A DNA stretch of 64,000 nt from assembly GCA_964615145.1 (NCBI GenBank), contig CAZTOP010000010.1:1-64000 (forward strand). Direction: 5' to 3'. Under the pieces are notes generated by a model. That model was not told the DNA's origin and did no database searches. It worked only from the letters and a program-made list of their open reading frames with translations. Source of the DNA: CAIVPM01 sp964615145. Its GTDB lineage: Bacteria > Bacteroidota > Bacteroidia > Chitinophagales > Chitinophagaceae. Shown piece by piece: positions 24,858 through 33,018 of this stretch (position 1 is the first letter of the stretch; each line of letters starts with the position of its first letter). The position numbers and the translations under genes were made by a program.

Positions 24858-25259
24858 GTGAGTGAAATAAATAATATACTATTATTTGATGGTGTATGCA
24901 ACTTATGCAATTATGCTGTTCAATTTGTAATCAAGCGAGATAGAAATGCTGTAATAAAATTTGCTTCATTGCAATCATCAATTGGTCAAAAATTACTTTT
25001 GCAACATCAATTATCAAACACTCAATTTGATTCTTTTGTTTATATAAAAAACAACAAAATATTTCTAAAATCTACAGCAGCACTGCATTTGATGAAAGAT
25101 ATTGGGGGCATTTGGAAGTTTTTATATGCTTTTATTATTGTTCCAGAGTTTATTAGAAATACCATTTATAATATCGTATCTAAAAATAGATACAAGTGGT
25201 TTGGAAAAAAAGATAGTTGTATGATGCCTAATGAAAAATTGCGTGAAAGGTTTTTATAA
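24858..25259 (+). CDS. DUF393 / DCC-family thiol-disulfide oxidoreductase-like protein
   Basis: 133 residues starting with GTG (24858). The hallmark is near the N-terminus: LLFDGVCNLCNYAVQFVIKRD, a CxxC pair after the conserved DG(V)C, followed by IKFASLQSSIGQKLL. The rest matches the family to KNRYKWFGKKDSCMMP. The DCC group is thioredoxin-like; substrates are unknown. It is a single gene. Confidence 0.85.
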   Translation: MSEINNILLFDGVCNLCNYAVQFVIKRDRNAVIKFASLQSSIGQKLLLQHQLSNTQFDSFVYIKNNKIFLKSTAALHLMKDIGGIWKFLYAFIIVPEFIRNTIYNIVSKNRYKWFGKKDSCMMPNEKLRERFL

Positions 25260-25559
25260 TAATAGACATTTCTATTTTCACATTTGTTTAACTATTCAAT
25301 GTTTAAACCATTATGTTATTTTGTAGTCTAGTTTATAGTTGATATATTTTTTTAATTAAAGCAACTTTTTCTTTAAAAAATACGTCTATATAAATGGAAT
25401 GCTTTTGAAAACTAAAAATTAAGTTAATACGTAAGTAAATATAGTTTTAACAAAATATTATAAAATAGTTTAAAATATTGGCAAGAATTTTGAATTGGTT
25501 TATCTGTAATAAATATTTCAAAATATTTATTTTTCTCATAAGCAGTTAGTTTTGGTTGA
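25260..25559 (+). other. AT-rich 300-bp region without a gene, upstream of an isolated terminator
   Basis: No open frame of note lies between the DCC gene and the terminator at 25560. It may be a long 3' untranslated region or hold a small RNA. A TAGTTTTG box occurs at 25547-25554, too close to the terminator to drive a useful transcript. Confidence 0.4.
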
Positions 25560-25593
25560 GGGCTCGATTTCCATCGGGCCCAATTTTTTTTTT
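25560..25593 (+). terminator. Strong plus-strand terminator
   Basis: GGGCTCGAT and ATCGGGCCC pair around a TTCC loop with one G-U, followed by about ten T. The T-run overlaps the stop codon of the minus-strand amidase gene. Confidence 0.8.
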
Positions 25594-26791
25594 AGTTCTT
25601 TAATGATTTTAACCAATCAGAAATACCTTTAAAAACTTGCATGGCTGTTTGTGTATGAAACTTAGGGTTTGCAAGTTTTTTTTCATCGTCGATATTGCTT
25701 AAAAATCCTACTTCGAGCAAGCAGTTAATAAAATCTGTTGGGCCATTTAAACCAAAGTTAAAACTACCAACATTTGCATATTCTGCTAAACCAATTTCTT
25801 GCATTCTCTTTAAAATGCTTAGACTGACAGGTCTAAAGCCAATATGTCTGTAAAAAGTGCCACAACCTTTTACTGTTTTATCAGAATTGGAGTTTAAATG
25901 AAAACTAATTAATATGTCTGGATTTTGTTGTTGTAATGTAATAATTCTATCTCTCATATCTAACGTTGTATCTTTTTCTCTTGTCATTATAACGTTTCTC
26001 ACTCCTTTATTTTTTAGATATTTTTCCAATTGTTTAGCAAATAATAGGGTGTAATTCTTCTCAATAATATGTGTGGTTTCACCTTCAGCTCCAACATTTG
26101 ATCCTCCGTGTCCTGCATCAATTGCAATTTTTATATTTTTAATGTCAAGGTTCTCTGGTTGTCTTTTTACTTTTATTATTAACTGATTATTTATGTAGTT
26201 GATTGTATAGCCCCAATGTGCATTATGTTTTAAATCTATTGTTACAAGTAAAACATCATCTTCCGATTGTCTGTAATAGACATTCTTTATTTCTTTTAAT
26301 GTTGATGGTAGTTGTGTAATCCAATTTGTATTGCTTTGTACACCAAAAACTTCAATTTGAATACTTGCTGGGTCTGGCTGCATCCAAGAGCGAAATGGTA
26401 GTTTTTCGTCCATCAAAATAGTAATAATATCATAGCACGAATCCGTTCCAAAAACATTAAACTTTTCGGTTAGATGAAATGGTTTTTCCTTAATTGATGT
26501 ATCTGGTTTTAAATACACTTTATCTATAAATGCGGTTCTATATTTTGATAGTTGTACTTTCCAAGGAGTAATATTTGAATCAACTACTTTGAACAAAATT
26601 CCAGTATCTATGTATCCCATTTTTGCACCACCTAATCTGTCATCTCCCAAACCATACAATAATGAAGGAAGTTTGCCAACACTACGTGAAAAAAAACTTG
26701 TTTTAAAAGAATTGTTTTCTTGTTTAATGGGTTGCCCACAAGCAATCAAAAAAATGCTTGAGAATAAAATAAATATGAGTAATTTTTTCAT
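25592..26791 (-). CDS. N-acetylmuramoyl-L-alanine amidase (Amidase_3), lipoprotein
   Basis: A 399-residue cell-wall hydrolase that cuts the amide between MurNAc and L-Ala. The lipoprotein signal is FLIACGQ, with cysteine at residue 18-19. The catalytic domain is C-terminal (about residues 220-395): IAIDAGHGGSNVGAEG and SFHLNSNSD give the zinc histidines, NCLLEVGFLSNIDDE the catalytic glutamate. The N-terminal 200 residues look like an AMIN-type beta domain (VLLVTIDLKHNAHWGYTINY). It probably acts at the inner leaflet of the outer membrane during division. Confidence 0.9.
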   Translation of the reverse strand: MKKLLIFILFSSIFLIACGQPIKQENNSFKTSFFSRSVGKLPSLLYGLGDDRLGGAKMGYIDTGILFKVVDSNITPWKVQLSKYRTAFIDKVYLKPDTSIKEKPFHLTEKFNVFGTDSCYDIITILMDEKLPFRSWMQPDPASIQIEVFGVQSNTNWITQLPSTLKEIKNVYYRQSEDDVLLVTIDLKHNAHWGYTINYINNQLIIKVKRQPENLDIKNIKIAIDAGHGGSNVGAEGETTHIIEKNYTLLFAKQLEKYLKNKGVRNVIMTREKDTTLDMRDRIITLQQQNPDILISFHLNSNSDKTVKGCGTFYRHIGFRPVSLSILKRMQEIGLAEYANVGSFNFGLNGPTDFINCLLEVGFLSNIDDEKKLANPKFHTQTAMQVFKGISDWLKSLKN

Positions 26792-26879
26792 TGTAAAAAC
26801 AAAATAATGGTAAAAACGAAGTTATTGTTTATTAAATGCGAATATCAAAATAATCTTAAATAGTTCATTACTCAAAGCC

Positions 26880-26887
26880 TATTTTTG
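26880..26887 (+). promoter_or_regulatory. -7 promoter box before the TPR-like gene
   Basis: TATTTTTG fits TAnnTTTG and lies 17 bases before the ATG at 26905. No clear -33 element. Confidence 0.4.
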
Positions 26888-26904
26888 CGACTTAAATTTT
26901 AAAG

Positions 26905-27555
26905 ATGAAGTTTTATAATACGTTAATTAGATATAGATTTTGGCTAGGATTAATTGCAATTGCACTGGGTGTTTTTGTCACAATTCAAGCTGGTTTTTGG
27001 CCTTCATTTATCTTATATTTCATAGGAGTTATTGCTTTATTTAGCCATTTTTTTGTTGGACCATTAAGGTTGGTACAAGAGCCTATGGAACAAGGGAATA
27101 TTGAAGAAGTTGAGAAAATATTAAACAGTATTAAATTTCCCAATTTACTTTACAAGCCTATTAGGTCTACATATTACACGTTAAAGGGGAATTTAGCAAT
27201 GATGAAGCAAGATTTTGATGGGGCTGAAAAACATTTGAAAATGAGTAGTACTCTGGGTTCTCCTATGCCAGAAGCCGAAGGTGCCAATAAACTACAGTTA
27301 GGCATGATGAGTTTGCAAAAGGGAGATTTTAAGCAGGGAGAAAGTTACATACGTGCTGCGATAAGACTAGGAATTTCAGATAAGGAAAGTGAGGCAATTG
27401 CTTTTTTAAGTATGTGTCAAATTTTTATGAATAAACGTGAGTTTAGAGCTGCGAAAGATTATTTCAGAAAAGCTAAAGCCTGCAAGCCAACTGCAAAGCA
27501 AACGGTAGATCAAATTAAAGAGATAGAAAAATATATTTCAAGAATTCCTGGTTAA
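26905..27555 (+). CDS. Membrane-anchored TPR-like protein
   Basis: 216 residues. Two hydrophobic helices near the N-terminus (residues about 12-50, FWLGLIAIALGVFVTIQAGF and FILYFIGVIALFSHFF) are followed by helical TPR-type repeats: YTLKGNLAMMKQDFDGAEKH, NKLQLGMMSLQKGDFKQGES and LSMCQIFMNKREFRAAKDYF. The soluble part probably faces the cytoplasm and binds proteins. No specific function can be named. It is a single gene facing the M23 peptidase gene with a 7-base gap between stops. Confidence 0.72.
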   Translation: MKFYNTLIRYRFWLGLIAIALGVFVTIQAGFWPSFILYFIGVIALFSHFFVGPLRLVQEPMEQGNIEEVEKILNSIKFPNLLYKPIRSTYYTLKGNLAMMKQDFDGAEKHLKMSSTLGSPMPEAEGANKLQLGMMSLQKGDFKQGESYIRAAIRLGISDKESEAIAFLSMCQIFMNKREFRAAKDYFRKAKACKPTAKQTVDQIKEIEKYISRIPG

Positions 27556-27562
27556 ACTATTG

Positions 27563-28531
27563 TTAGTCTAAACTTTGATTTGCTACGGCAGCAAGTTTTA
27601 ATATCCTATCAAACTGTGCAGGTGTGATATCTTGATAAAAATAATATATTGGATCTACTGGAACTCCATTTCTGTGAACTTCATAATGGCAATGTGGTCC
27701 GCTACTTAGTCCTGTACTGCCAACATATCCAATGACTTCACCACGCTTTATAGATTGACCAGGTCTGGCTTTCATACGACTCATATGTCCATACACAGTT
27801 TCAAAACCATATCCATGATTAATGACTACGTGATTGCCAAAGCCGCCATTAAACTCAGCAGTTTTAACTCTTCCATCGGCTGTTGCATAAATTGGAACAC
27901 CCGTAGAAGCTGTAAAATCTAAGCCATTATGCGGACGGCTAATTTTTAAAATGGGATGAACTCTTATGCCAAAGCCGCTTGCAATTCTTGATAAATCTTT
28001 GTTACTAACTGGTTGTATGGCAGGAATAGCAAGCAAGAGTTTTTCCTTGTTTTTTACCATATTTTCAATTTCGTTATAGCTTTTTGCCTGAAAAGCCATT
28101 CTGAGAGATAAGTTATTCAATTGATTGGACATTGAATTTACTAGCTCAGTTTCGCCCATACTTTGAATTAGTTTTACTTCTTTTTTTACTTCTAAATCCT
28201 GTACTCTTGCACTATCGTGAACTGGCAAAGCTTCAAATACAGAGCGATATACGTTATTATCTCTAGTTTCCAGTTCAGTAATCTTTAATTCTAATTGTTT
28301 TGTCCTTTCAACTATCAAAGCATAATTATCTCTAAGATCTTCGTTTTGTTTTCTTAATAACTTAGCCCCTGGAGCTTCAGTATATCTAAGTACGATGAGC
28401 ATAATAATAACACCAGTAACAATCGATGCTGCAATAAATCCAAAAGTTTGAATAAGCCTAACACGTAAAGGGACTTCGTGTTTTTCGAATTTTAAAGTAT
28501 GGGTGTTATAATAGTATTTTACTTTCTTCAT
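27563..28531 (-). CDS. M23-family peptidoglycan endopeptidase, membrane anchored
   Basis: 322 residues from the ATG at 28531 (MKKVKYYYNTHTLKFEKHEV). One transmembrane helix (IQTFGFIAASIVTGVIIMLI, about residues 27-48) is followed by a coiled coil (about 55-150) and the LytM/M23 domain: IRVHPILKISRPHNGLDFTA holds HxxxD, and SSGPHCHYEVHRNG holds the HxH zinc motif. The metal-binding residues are complete, so an active DD-endopeptidase is expected rather than a degenerate activator. The layout resembles MepM-like division hydrolases. Confidence 0.9.
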   Translation of the reverse strand: MKKVKYYYNTHTLKFEKHEVPLRVRLIQTFGFIAASIVTGVIIMLIVLRYTEAPGAKLLRKQNEDLRDNYALIVERTKQLELKITELETRDNNVYRSVFEALPVHDSARVQDLEVKKEVKLIQSMGETELVNSMSNQLNNLSLRMAFQAKSYNEIENMVKNKEKLLLAIPAIQPVSNKDLSRIASGFGIRVHPILKISRPHNGLDFTASTGVPIYATADGRVKTAEFNGGFGNHVVINHGYGFETVYGHMSRMKARPGQSIKRGEVIGYVGSTGLSSGPHCHYEVHRNGVPVDPIYYFYQDITPAQFDRILKLAAVANQSLD

Positions 28532-28720
28532 TTTATTAAGACAATGCAAGATAAAATTATTTGCTTTATGTGTTATAAAAAGTTTAATCAAGGCAGCGTA
28601 AATGGAATAATTTGCATGTCGTAATTTTTTTCTGTTTGTTCAATAGGCTTATTTGTTTGTTAAAACACGCCAATGGATAATTCTCTTTTTTTTAGTGATA
28701 AAATAACCTGAATTGAATAA

Positions 28721-28728
28721 TAGATTTG
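28721..28728 (+). promoter_or_regulatory. -7 promoter box before the T9SS protein gene
   Basis: TAGATTTG fits TAnnTTTG; the ATG at 28759 is 30 bases further, leaving a leader of about 24 bases. The -33 region is poor. Confidence 0.4.
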
Positions 28729-28758
28729 AACTCTATTCATCATTAAACGTATTATGTT

Positions 28759-31700
28759 ATGACTATTAACAGAATTAAATCAATTTGCTTGTTGGCAATT
28801 GGTATGGGGTTGTTCTCAAGTGCCAAAGCACAAGTAGTTAATGTATTAGTAGATATTTTTAATGGTTCTTCAGGTTCTACTCCTGCTACAGGAGCAAGCA
28901 ATGCTACTGCTACTGCAAATTTTCCAAAAGTTGGAAACAAAGTTGTATTTAGAGCTAGCGATGGAACTACTGGAGCTAACAGTTGGATGCATGGTACTGA
29001 GCTTTACATTTTAGATATGAGCCAAGCTGTAACTGCTAATGGTGGTACTTCTGGAACACCCTGGTCTTCTGCAACCAACCCTCGACTATTTGATTTGTTT
29101 CCTAACAATCCGAGTACGACAAGCAAATCCAGTGCACCGCAGGAGTTTGTGCAAATGGGCAATGTCGTTTATTTTGTTGCTACAAACGGTGCAAATGGTC
29201 AAGAGTTATGGAAATTAGATTTGGGAAGTGCCATTACTGACTCAGCAAGTGTTTATGGTGGTGCAGCTGATAGATATGGTATTGGAACAAACCCCGGTGT
29301 TATAGATTTACAAGCTGGTACTACCAGTAGTAGTCCAGTATCATTATATCCATATAACGGTAAACTATACTTTGGAGCAACCCCTTCATCAGCTGTAGGT
29401 TTAGAGTTTTGGGTTTATGATCCTTCGCAAGCAATAAGTAATAATAATGGTACTTCAAGTTTTACTTCTTCAACTAATCCTAAGTATTATAATGTTGGTA
29501 CTGATGATGCAGGAGTTTTGGGTGGTTGCCAAGTTGGAACTTTTGCTCAAGGATTTTTAGGTACTGGGGGAAAAATTTATTTTACAGGAACTAGTAGCTT
29601 AACTTACGGTGCAGAGTTGTTTGTTTATGACCCTACAACTGGTGATATGCCTTCGGTAGTAGCAGAAGTGAATCCATTTAGAGGAACAACTACGGGTAGT
29701 AAAGTTTTTGGTTCAACCCCACAATATTTAACAGATGTTAACGGGAAAATATTTTACAGATGCCAAGGGGCAGATACAGCTTCTTCTTCAGGAGGATTTG
29801 ATGCAGAATTATGGGTGTATAATCCAAGTGCTGCTATTACAGATTCTTCAAGTTTAGGAGGCCCAGCTGGAAGATTTGGAATTGGAACAAATCCTGGTAT
29901 GGTGAAAGATATTAACCCAGCTGTAAAGTCTAATGGATTTTCAAGTACTGGGTTTTTAACATTAGCAAACCCTGGGACTGGGGAACTTGGTTTACCATAT
30001 AGAATTCCTCAAATAAACGGTGTGGTATATTTTGCTGCGAATGATGTAGTTACTGGTAGTGAAGTTTGGAGAAGCGATGGAACCACAGCAGGCACATATA
30101 GAGTTAAAGATATTTTCTTCAATAATACAGCAGGGAGTGGCCCAGGTTATATTTACTCGGTCTACAATAAATTAATTTTTAATGCCTATTATGGCGATGG
30201 AAAAGGTTGTATGTGGATGTATGACCCAACCCAGGATACAACAGCAAGCATCACATTGAGTAATACTACCAATCCTGCCTTAATCAACAATATTGGTTTA
30301 ATTACATCTTCTGGTACAATCAGAAAAGTTACAGGAATTAATGGTTTAATATATATGCAAATAGGACTATCACCTAATTATGATAATGAGTTGGCGATTT
30401 TAGATCCTGGTGTTGCTATTAGTTCATCTTTAAATTCTAGCTCTAATCCAAAATGGATTGACATAAATACAGGTGCAAGCCAAAGTACTCCTACATATTT
30501 TACAGATATAAATGGAACAATGGTTTTCCAAGGAAATAATGGGGTAAAAGGCTCTGAAATGATGAGTATGAATATTTACAACCCAATTACTGCAAGTGCA
30601 GGTGCTAATGGTAGTATAACTTTAAATGGCACAACAAATGTAAATTATGGTTATAACCAAACTTATACTATAACTCCAAGTAATGGATACTGTGTAGATA
30701 GTTTAATTGTTGATGGTGTAAAAGTTACTAGTGCTACAACTTACACTTTCAATAATGTTATTGCTGCACATACTATTAGAGCTACTTTTGCATTAATTGT
30801 TGCACCAACCGTTACAATTTCAACTGCTACTACAACCGTATGTAGTGGCAATAGTGTTACATTTAATACAAACTCAACCAATGGCGGGGTTTCACCAGTT
30901 TTTGAATGGAGAAAAAATGGAAATAATGTTGGAAGTGGTTCTTCAATAGCTTTTACACCTGGAACTTTATCATCTGGAGACATCATTACTTGTGTTTTAA
31001 CTGCTAGCAATCCTTGTTTATCTACTGTAACAAGTAACTCAATTACTGTTACTGTTATTCAAAGTCCAAATGTTGCAACAATTACGTCTCAATCAGGGAC
31101 ATTAACATCTGCAACATTCTGCACATTAGGGGAGTCTAGATATTTTTATGCTAGCTTACCTAACGGAACTTGGAGTAGCACAGCTCCATCTGTTGCAAGT
31201 GTTTCAAATACTGGTTTAGTAAGTTCTGTTTCTAATGGCAATACCGCTATAAAATATACTATTACATCAACCTCTAATGGTACTGGTTGTTCTTCTGATG
31301 CGATAGTAAATGTAACTGTTGCATCAGTACCTACTCCAAATGCAATAACAGGGAATAATGAAGTTTGTGCTGGGAATACTATTGCTCTTTCTACTACTTC
31401 TACTGGCGGTGTTTGGAGCAGTTCAAATAATAAGGGTACAATAAATGCAGGAGGCGTTTATACTGGAGTAAATGCAGGTGCAGGCGAAGCTAGATATACC
31501 ATCACAAATGCATCTAACTGTAGCAGCTATGCAAGTAAATCTATCACAGTAAATGCAAAACCAGGCATACCTTCAATATCTTATGCCCCAGGTACAGTAA
31601 ATCCTCAATATGGTGCAGCAGGTAATTATTGCACCAATAAAACATTTACAGTAGTAGGAACCCCAGGTGGTGGTGTATGGAGTAAAACTGGAGTTATTTC

Positions 31701-32106
31701 AGTTACTACACCAGCAGGTGTTGTAAGCACAGGAAATACACCAGGAGCAGGTTCATTAACATATACATATACAACTGCAGGAGGATGCAGCAGCAGCAGA
31801 ACCATTGCAAGCAATGTAGTTAGTTGTGCTTCTAGAAGTATGAATGCAGCAACGGAAACTATGTCAAGCAATTTGGAGTATGTAATGTATCCAAATCCTG
31901 CAAGAGCTTCAGTTAATATTTCAGTTGATAAATTAGTTGGCAATGGCCAAATTGTAATTACAGACCTTTATGGTAAACAACTAAAAACTCAAACATTAAG
32001 TATGGGCAGCAACTCAGTAAATATTGAGAAATTGGCTAAGGGTTTCTATTTTGTAAGTATTGTAACAAATGAAGGAAAGAAAACAGAAAAATTGATAGTA
32101 GAATAG
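28759..32106 (+). CDS. T9SS-secreted multidomain protein
   Basis: 1,115 residues. A signal peptide (ICLLAIGMGLFSSAKAQ) is followed by about 580 residues of propeller-like modules with words ELYILD, ELWKLD, ELFVYD, ELWVYN and EVWRSDGTTAGTYRVKD (ELWxxDGTxxGT-like repeats). Around residue 615-675 is an InlB-type/bacterial repeat (SAGANGSITLNGTTNVNYGY, TYTITPSNGYCVDSLIVDG). Several Ig-like repeats follow. The end is a type A T9SS sorting domain: YVMYPNPARASVNISV, ITDLYGKQLKT, GFYFVSIVTNEG. It is exported to or attached at the cell surface; the substrate is unknown. Confidence 0.88.
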   Translation: MTINRIKSICLLAIGMGLFSSAKAQVVNVLVDIFNGSSGSTPATGASNATATANFPKVGNKVVFRASDGTTGANSWMHGTELYILDMSQAVTANGGTSGTPWSSATNPRLFDLFPNNPSTTSKSSAPQEFVQMGNVVYFVATNGANGQELWKLDLGSAITDSASVYGGAADRYGIGTNPGVIDLQAGTTSSSPVSLYPYNGKLYFGATPSSAVGLEFWVYDPSQAISNNNGTSSFTSSTNPKYYNVGTDDAGVLGGCQVGTFAQGFLGTGGKIYFTGTSSLTYGAELFVYDPTTGDMPSVVAEVNPFRGTTTGSKVFGSTPQYLTDVNGKIFYRCQGADTASSSGGFDAELWVYNPSAAITDSSSLGGPAGRFGIGTNPGMVKDINPAVKSNGFSSTGFLTLANPGTGELGLPYRIPQINGVVYFAANDVVTGSEVWRSDGTTAGTYRVKDIFFNNTAGSGPGYIYSVYNKLIFNAYYGDGKGCMWMYDPTQDTTASITLSNTTNPALINNIGLITSSGTIRKVTGINGLIYMQIGLSPNYDNELAILDPGVAISSSLNSSSNPKWIDINTGASQSTPTYFTDINGTMVFQGNNGVKGSEMMSMNIYNPITASAGANGSITLNGTTNVNYGYNQTYTITPSNGYCVDSLIVDGVKVTSATTYTFNNVIAAHTIRATFALIVAPTVTISTATTTVCSGNSVTFNTNSTNGGVSPVFEWRKNGNNVGSGSSIAFTPGTLSSGDIITCVLTASNPCLSTVTSNSITVTVIQSPNVATITSQSGTLTSATFCTLGESRYFYASLPNGTWSSTAPSVASVSNTGLVSSVSNGNTAIKYTITSTSNGTGCSSDAIVNVTVASVPTPNAITGNNEVCAGNTIALSTTSTGGVWSSSNNKGTINAGGVYTGVNAGAGEARYTITNASNCSSYASKSITVNAKPGIPSISYAPGTVNPQYGAAGNYCTNKTFTVVGTPGGGVWSKTGVISVTTPAGVVSTGNTPGAGSLTYTYTTAGGCSSSRTIASNVVSCASRSMNAATETMSSNLEYVMYPNPARASVNISVDKLVGNGQIVITDLYGKQLKTQTLSMGSNSVNIEKLAKGFYFVSIVTNEGKKTEKLIVE

Positions 32107-32138
32107 AATATTGCTTATCCCTTAAAGCAATCAATATA

Positions 32139-32172
32139 GGCCTCAAAAGTGTAATGCTTTTGGGGCTTTTTT
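32139..32172 (+). terminator. Terminator after the T9SS protein gene
   Basis: GCCTCAAAAG and CTTTTGGGGC pair (one G-U) around a 7-base loop, followed by six T. Confidence 0.8.
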
Positions 32173-32200
32173 GTGAGTGAAATTTGTGTATTGCTTTTAG

Positions 32201-32977
32201 TTAATGAAGTTGTAGTAAATGCTCAATAACTTTTTTGTTAAAAAATTCAGGCTGATCAATATTTACAACATGACCGCTATTTTCGGCAATGATTAAGCAA
32301 TGATTCGTAGTATTGTGGGTGACTAATTTTTTTATTGAAGGTAGAAACATTACGTCTTCTCTGCCCATAATGTATAAACTTGGGAGGGAGGTATTTATAC
32401 TCCTAAAATCTTTCAATAATTTATTTACTTCTGCCGAGAGTTTAAACCATTTTATAAACTCATCTTGTTGTAGTTTTTTTGCCTCATTAATAAAAAGTGT
32501 TCTTGATTTTTTGTGATTTTTTCTTGGCATAATGATGTATGCAAAAAACTTGTACAATAATAGATAAGGTATCCATTTATTAAGTAAAATACCTATTTGC
32601 ATTAATATTTGTGATCTGATATTTAATTTCATTATAGCCCCAGCCATAACTAAACTTATAACTCTGGAAGGATTAGTTTCTCCTATTTTTCTAATAATAA
32701 TACTTCCCAAAGAAATACCAATAAAATGCGATTTGCTGATATTAATGTGATCTAGCAATTCAATAATATCTTGTGCTATGAGATGGAATGTATAAGGCTG
32801 TTTTTGGTGATTGTTTTTTGAATTTCCATGCCCACGTAAGTCCAGTAATAATACATTAAAATGACTATTGAATGCTTTTATTTGTTTATACCAAATTGCA
32901 GAACTACCACCAGCACCGTGCACAAAAGTTACCCATTGAGTAGTGTTATTATTTAAGTATGTAGTGTAGCTTAGCAA
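32201..32977 (-). CDS. Alpha/beta hydrolase
   Basis: 258 residues starting with TTG at 32977. The oxyanion-hole motif VHGAGGSSAIWYKQI, DLRGHGNS, the nucleophile elbow FIGISLGSIII (serine about residue 94), an acidic residue in YIMGREDVMFLP and the catalytic histidine in ENSGHVVNIDQPEFF are all present. The cap between about 120 and 170 is hydrophobic and basic (LLYKFFAYIIMPRKNHKK), which suggests a lipid-like substrate. The specific reaction is unknown. Confidence 0.82.
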   Translation of the reverse strand: MLSYTTYLNNNTTQWVTFVHGAGGSSAIWYKQIKAFNSHFNVLLLDLRGHGNSKNNHQKQPYTFHLIAQDIIELLDHINISKSHFIGISLGSIIIRKIGETNPSRVISLVMAGAIMKLNIRSQILMQIGILLNKWIPYLLLYKFFAYIIMPRKNHKKSRTLFINEAKKLQQDEFIKWFKLSAEVNKLLKDFRSINTSLPSLYIMGREDVMFLPSIKKLVTHNTTNHCLIIAENSGHVVNIDQPEFFNKKVIEHLLQLH

Positions 32978-33018
32978 GTAGATAGTAAATATATTGTAAT
33001 GATAATACCGAACAAATG

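Noticed and set aside
30741..31943. Long minus-strand open frames inside the T9SS protein gene
   Set aside because: They are antisense shadows of the repeat-rich secreted protein and encode hydrophobic low-complexity sequence without family features.
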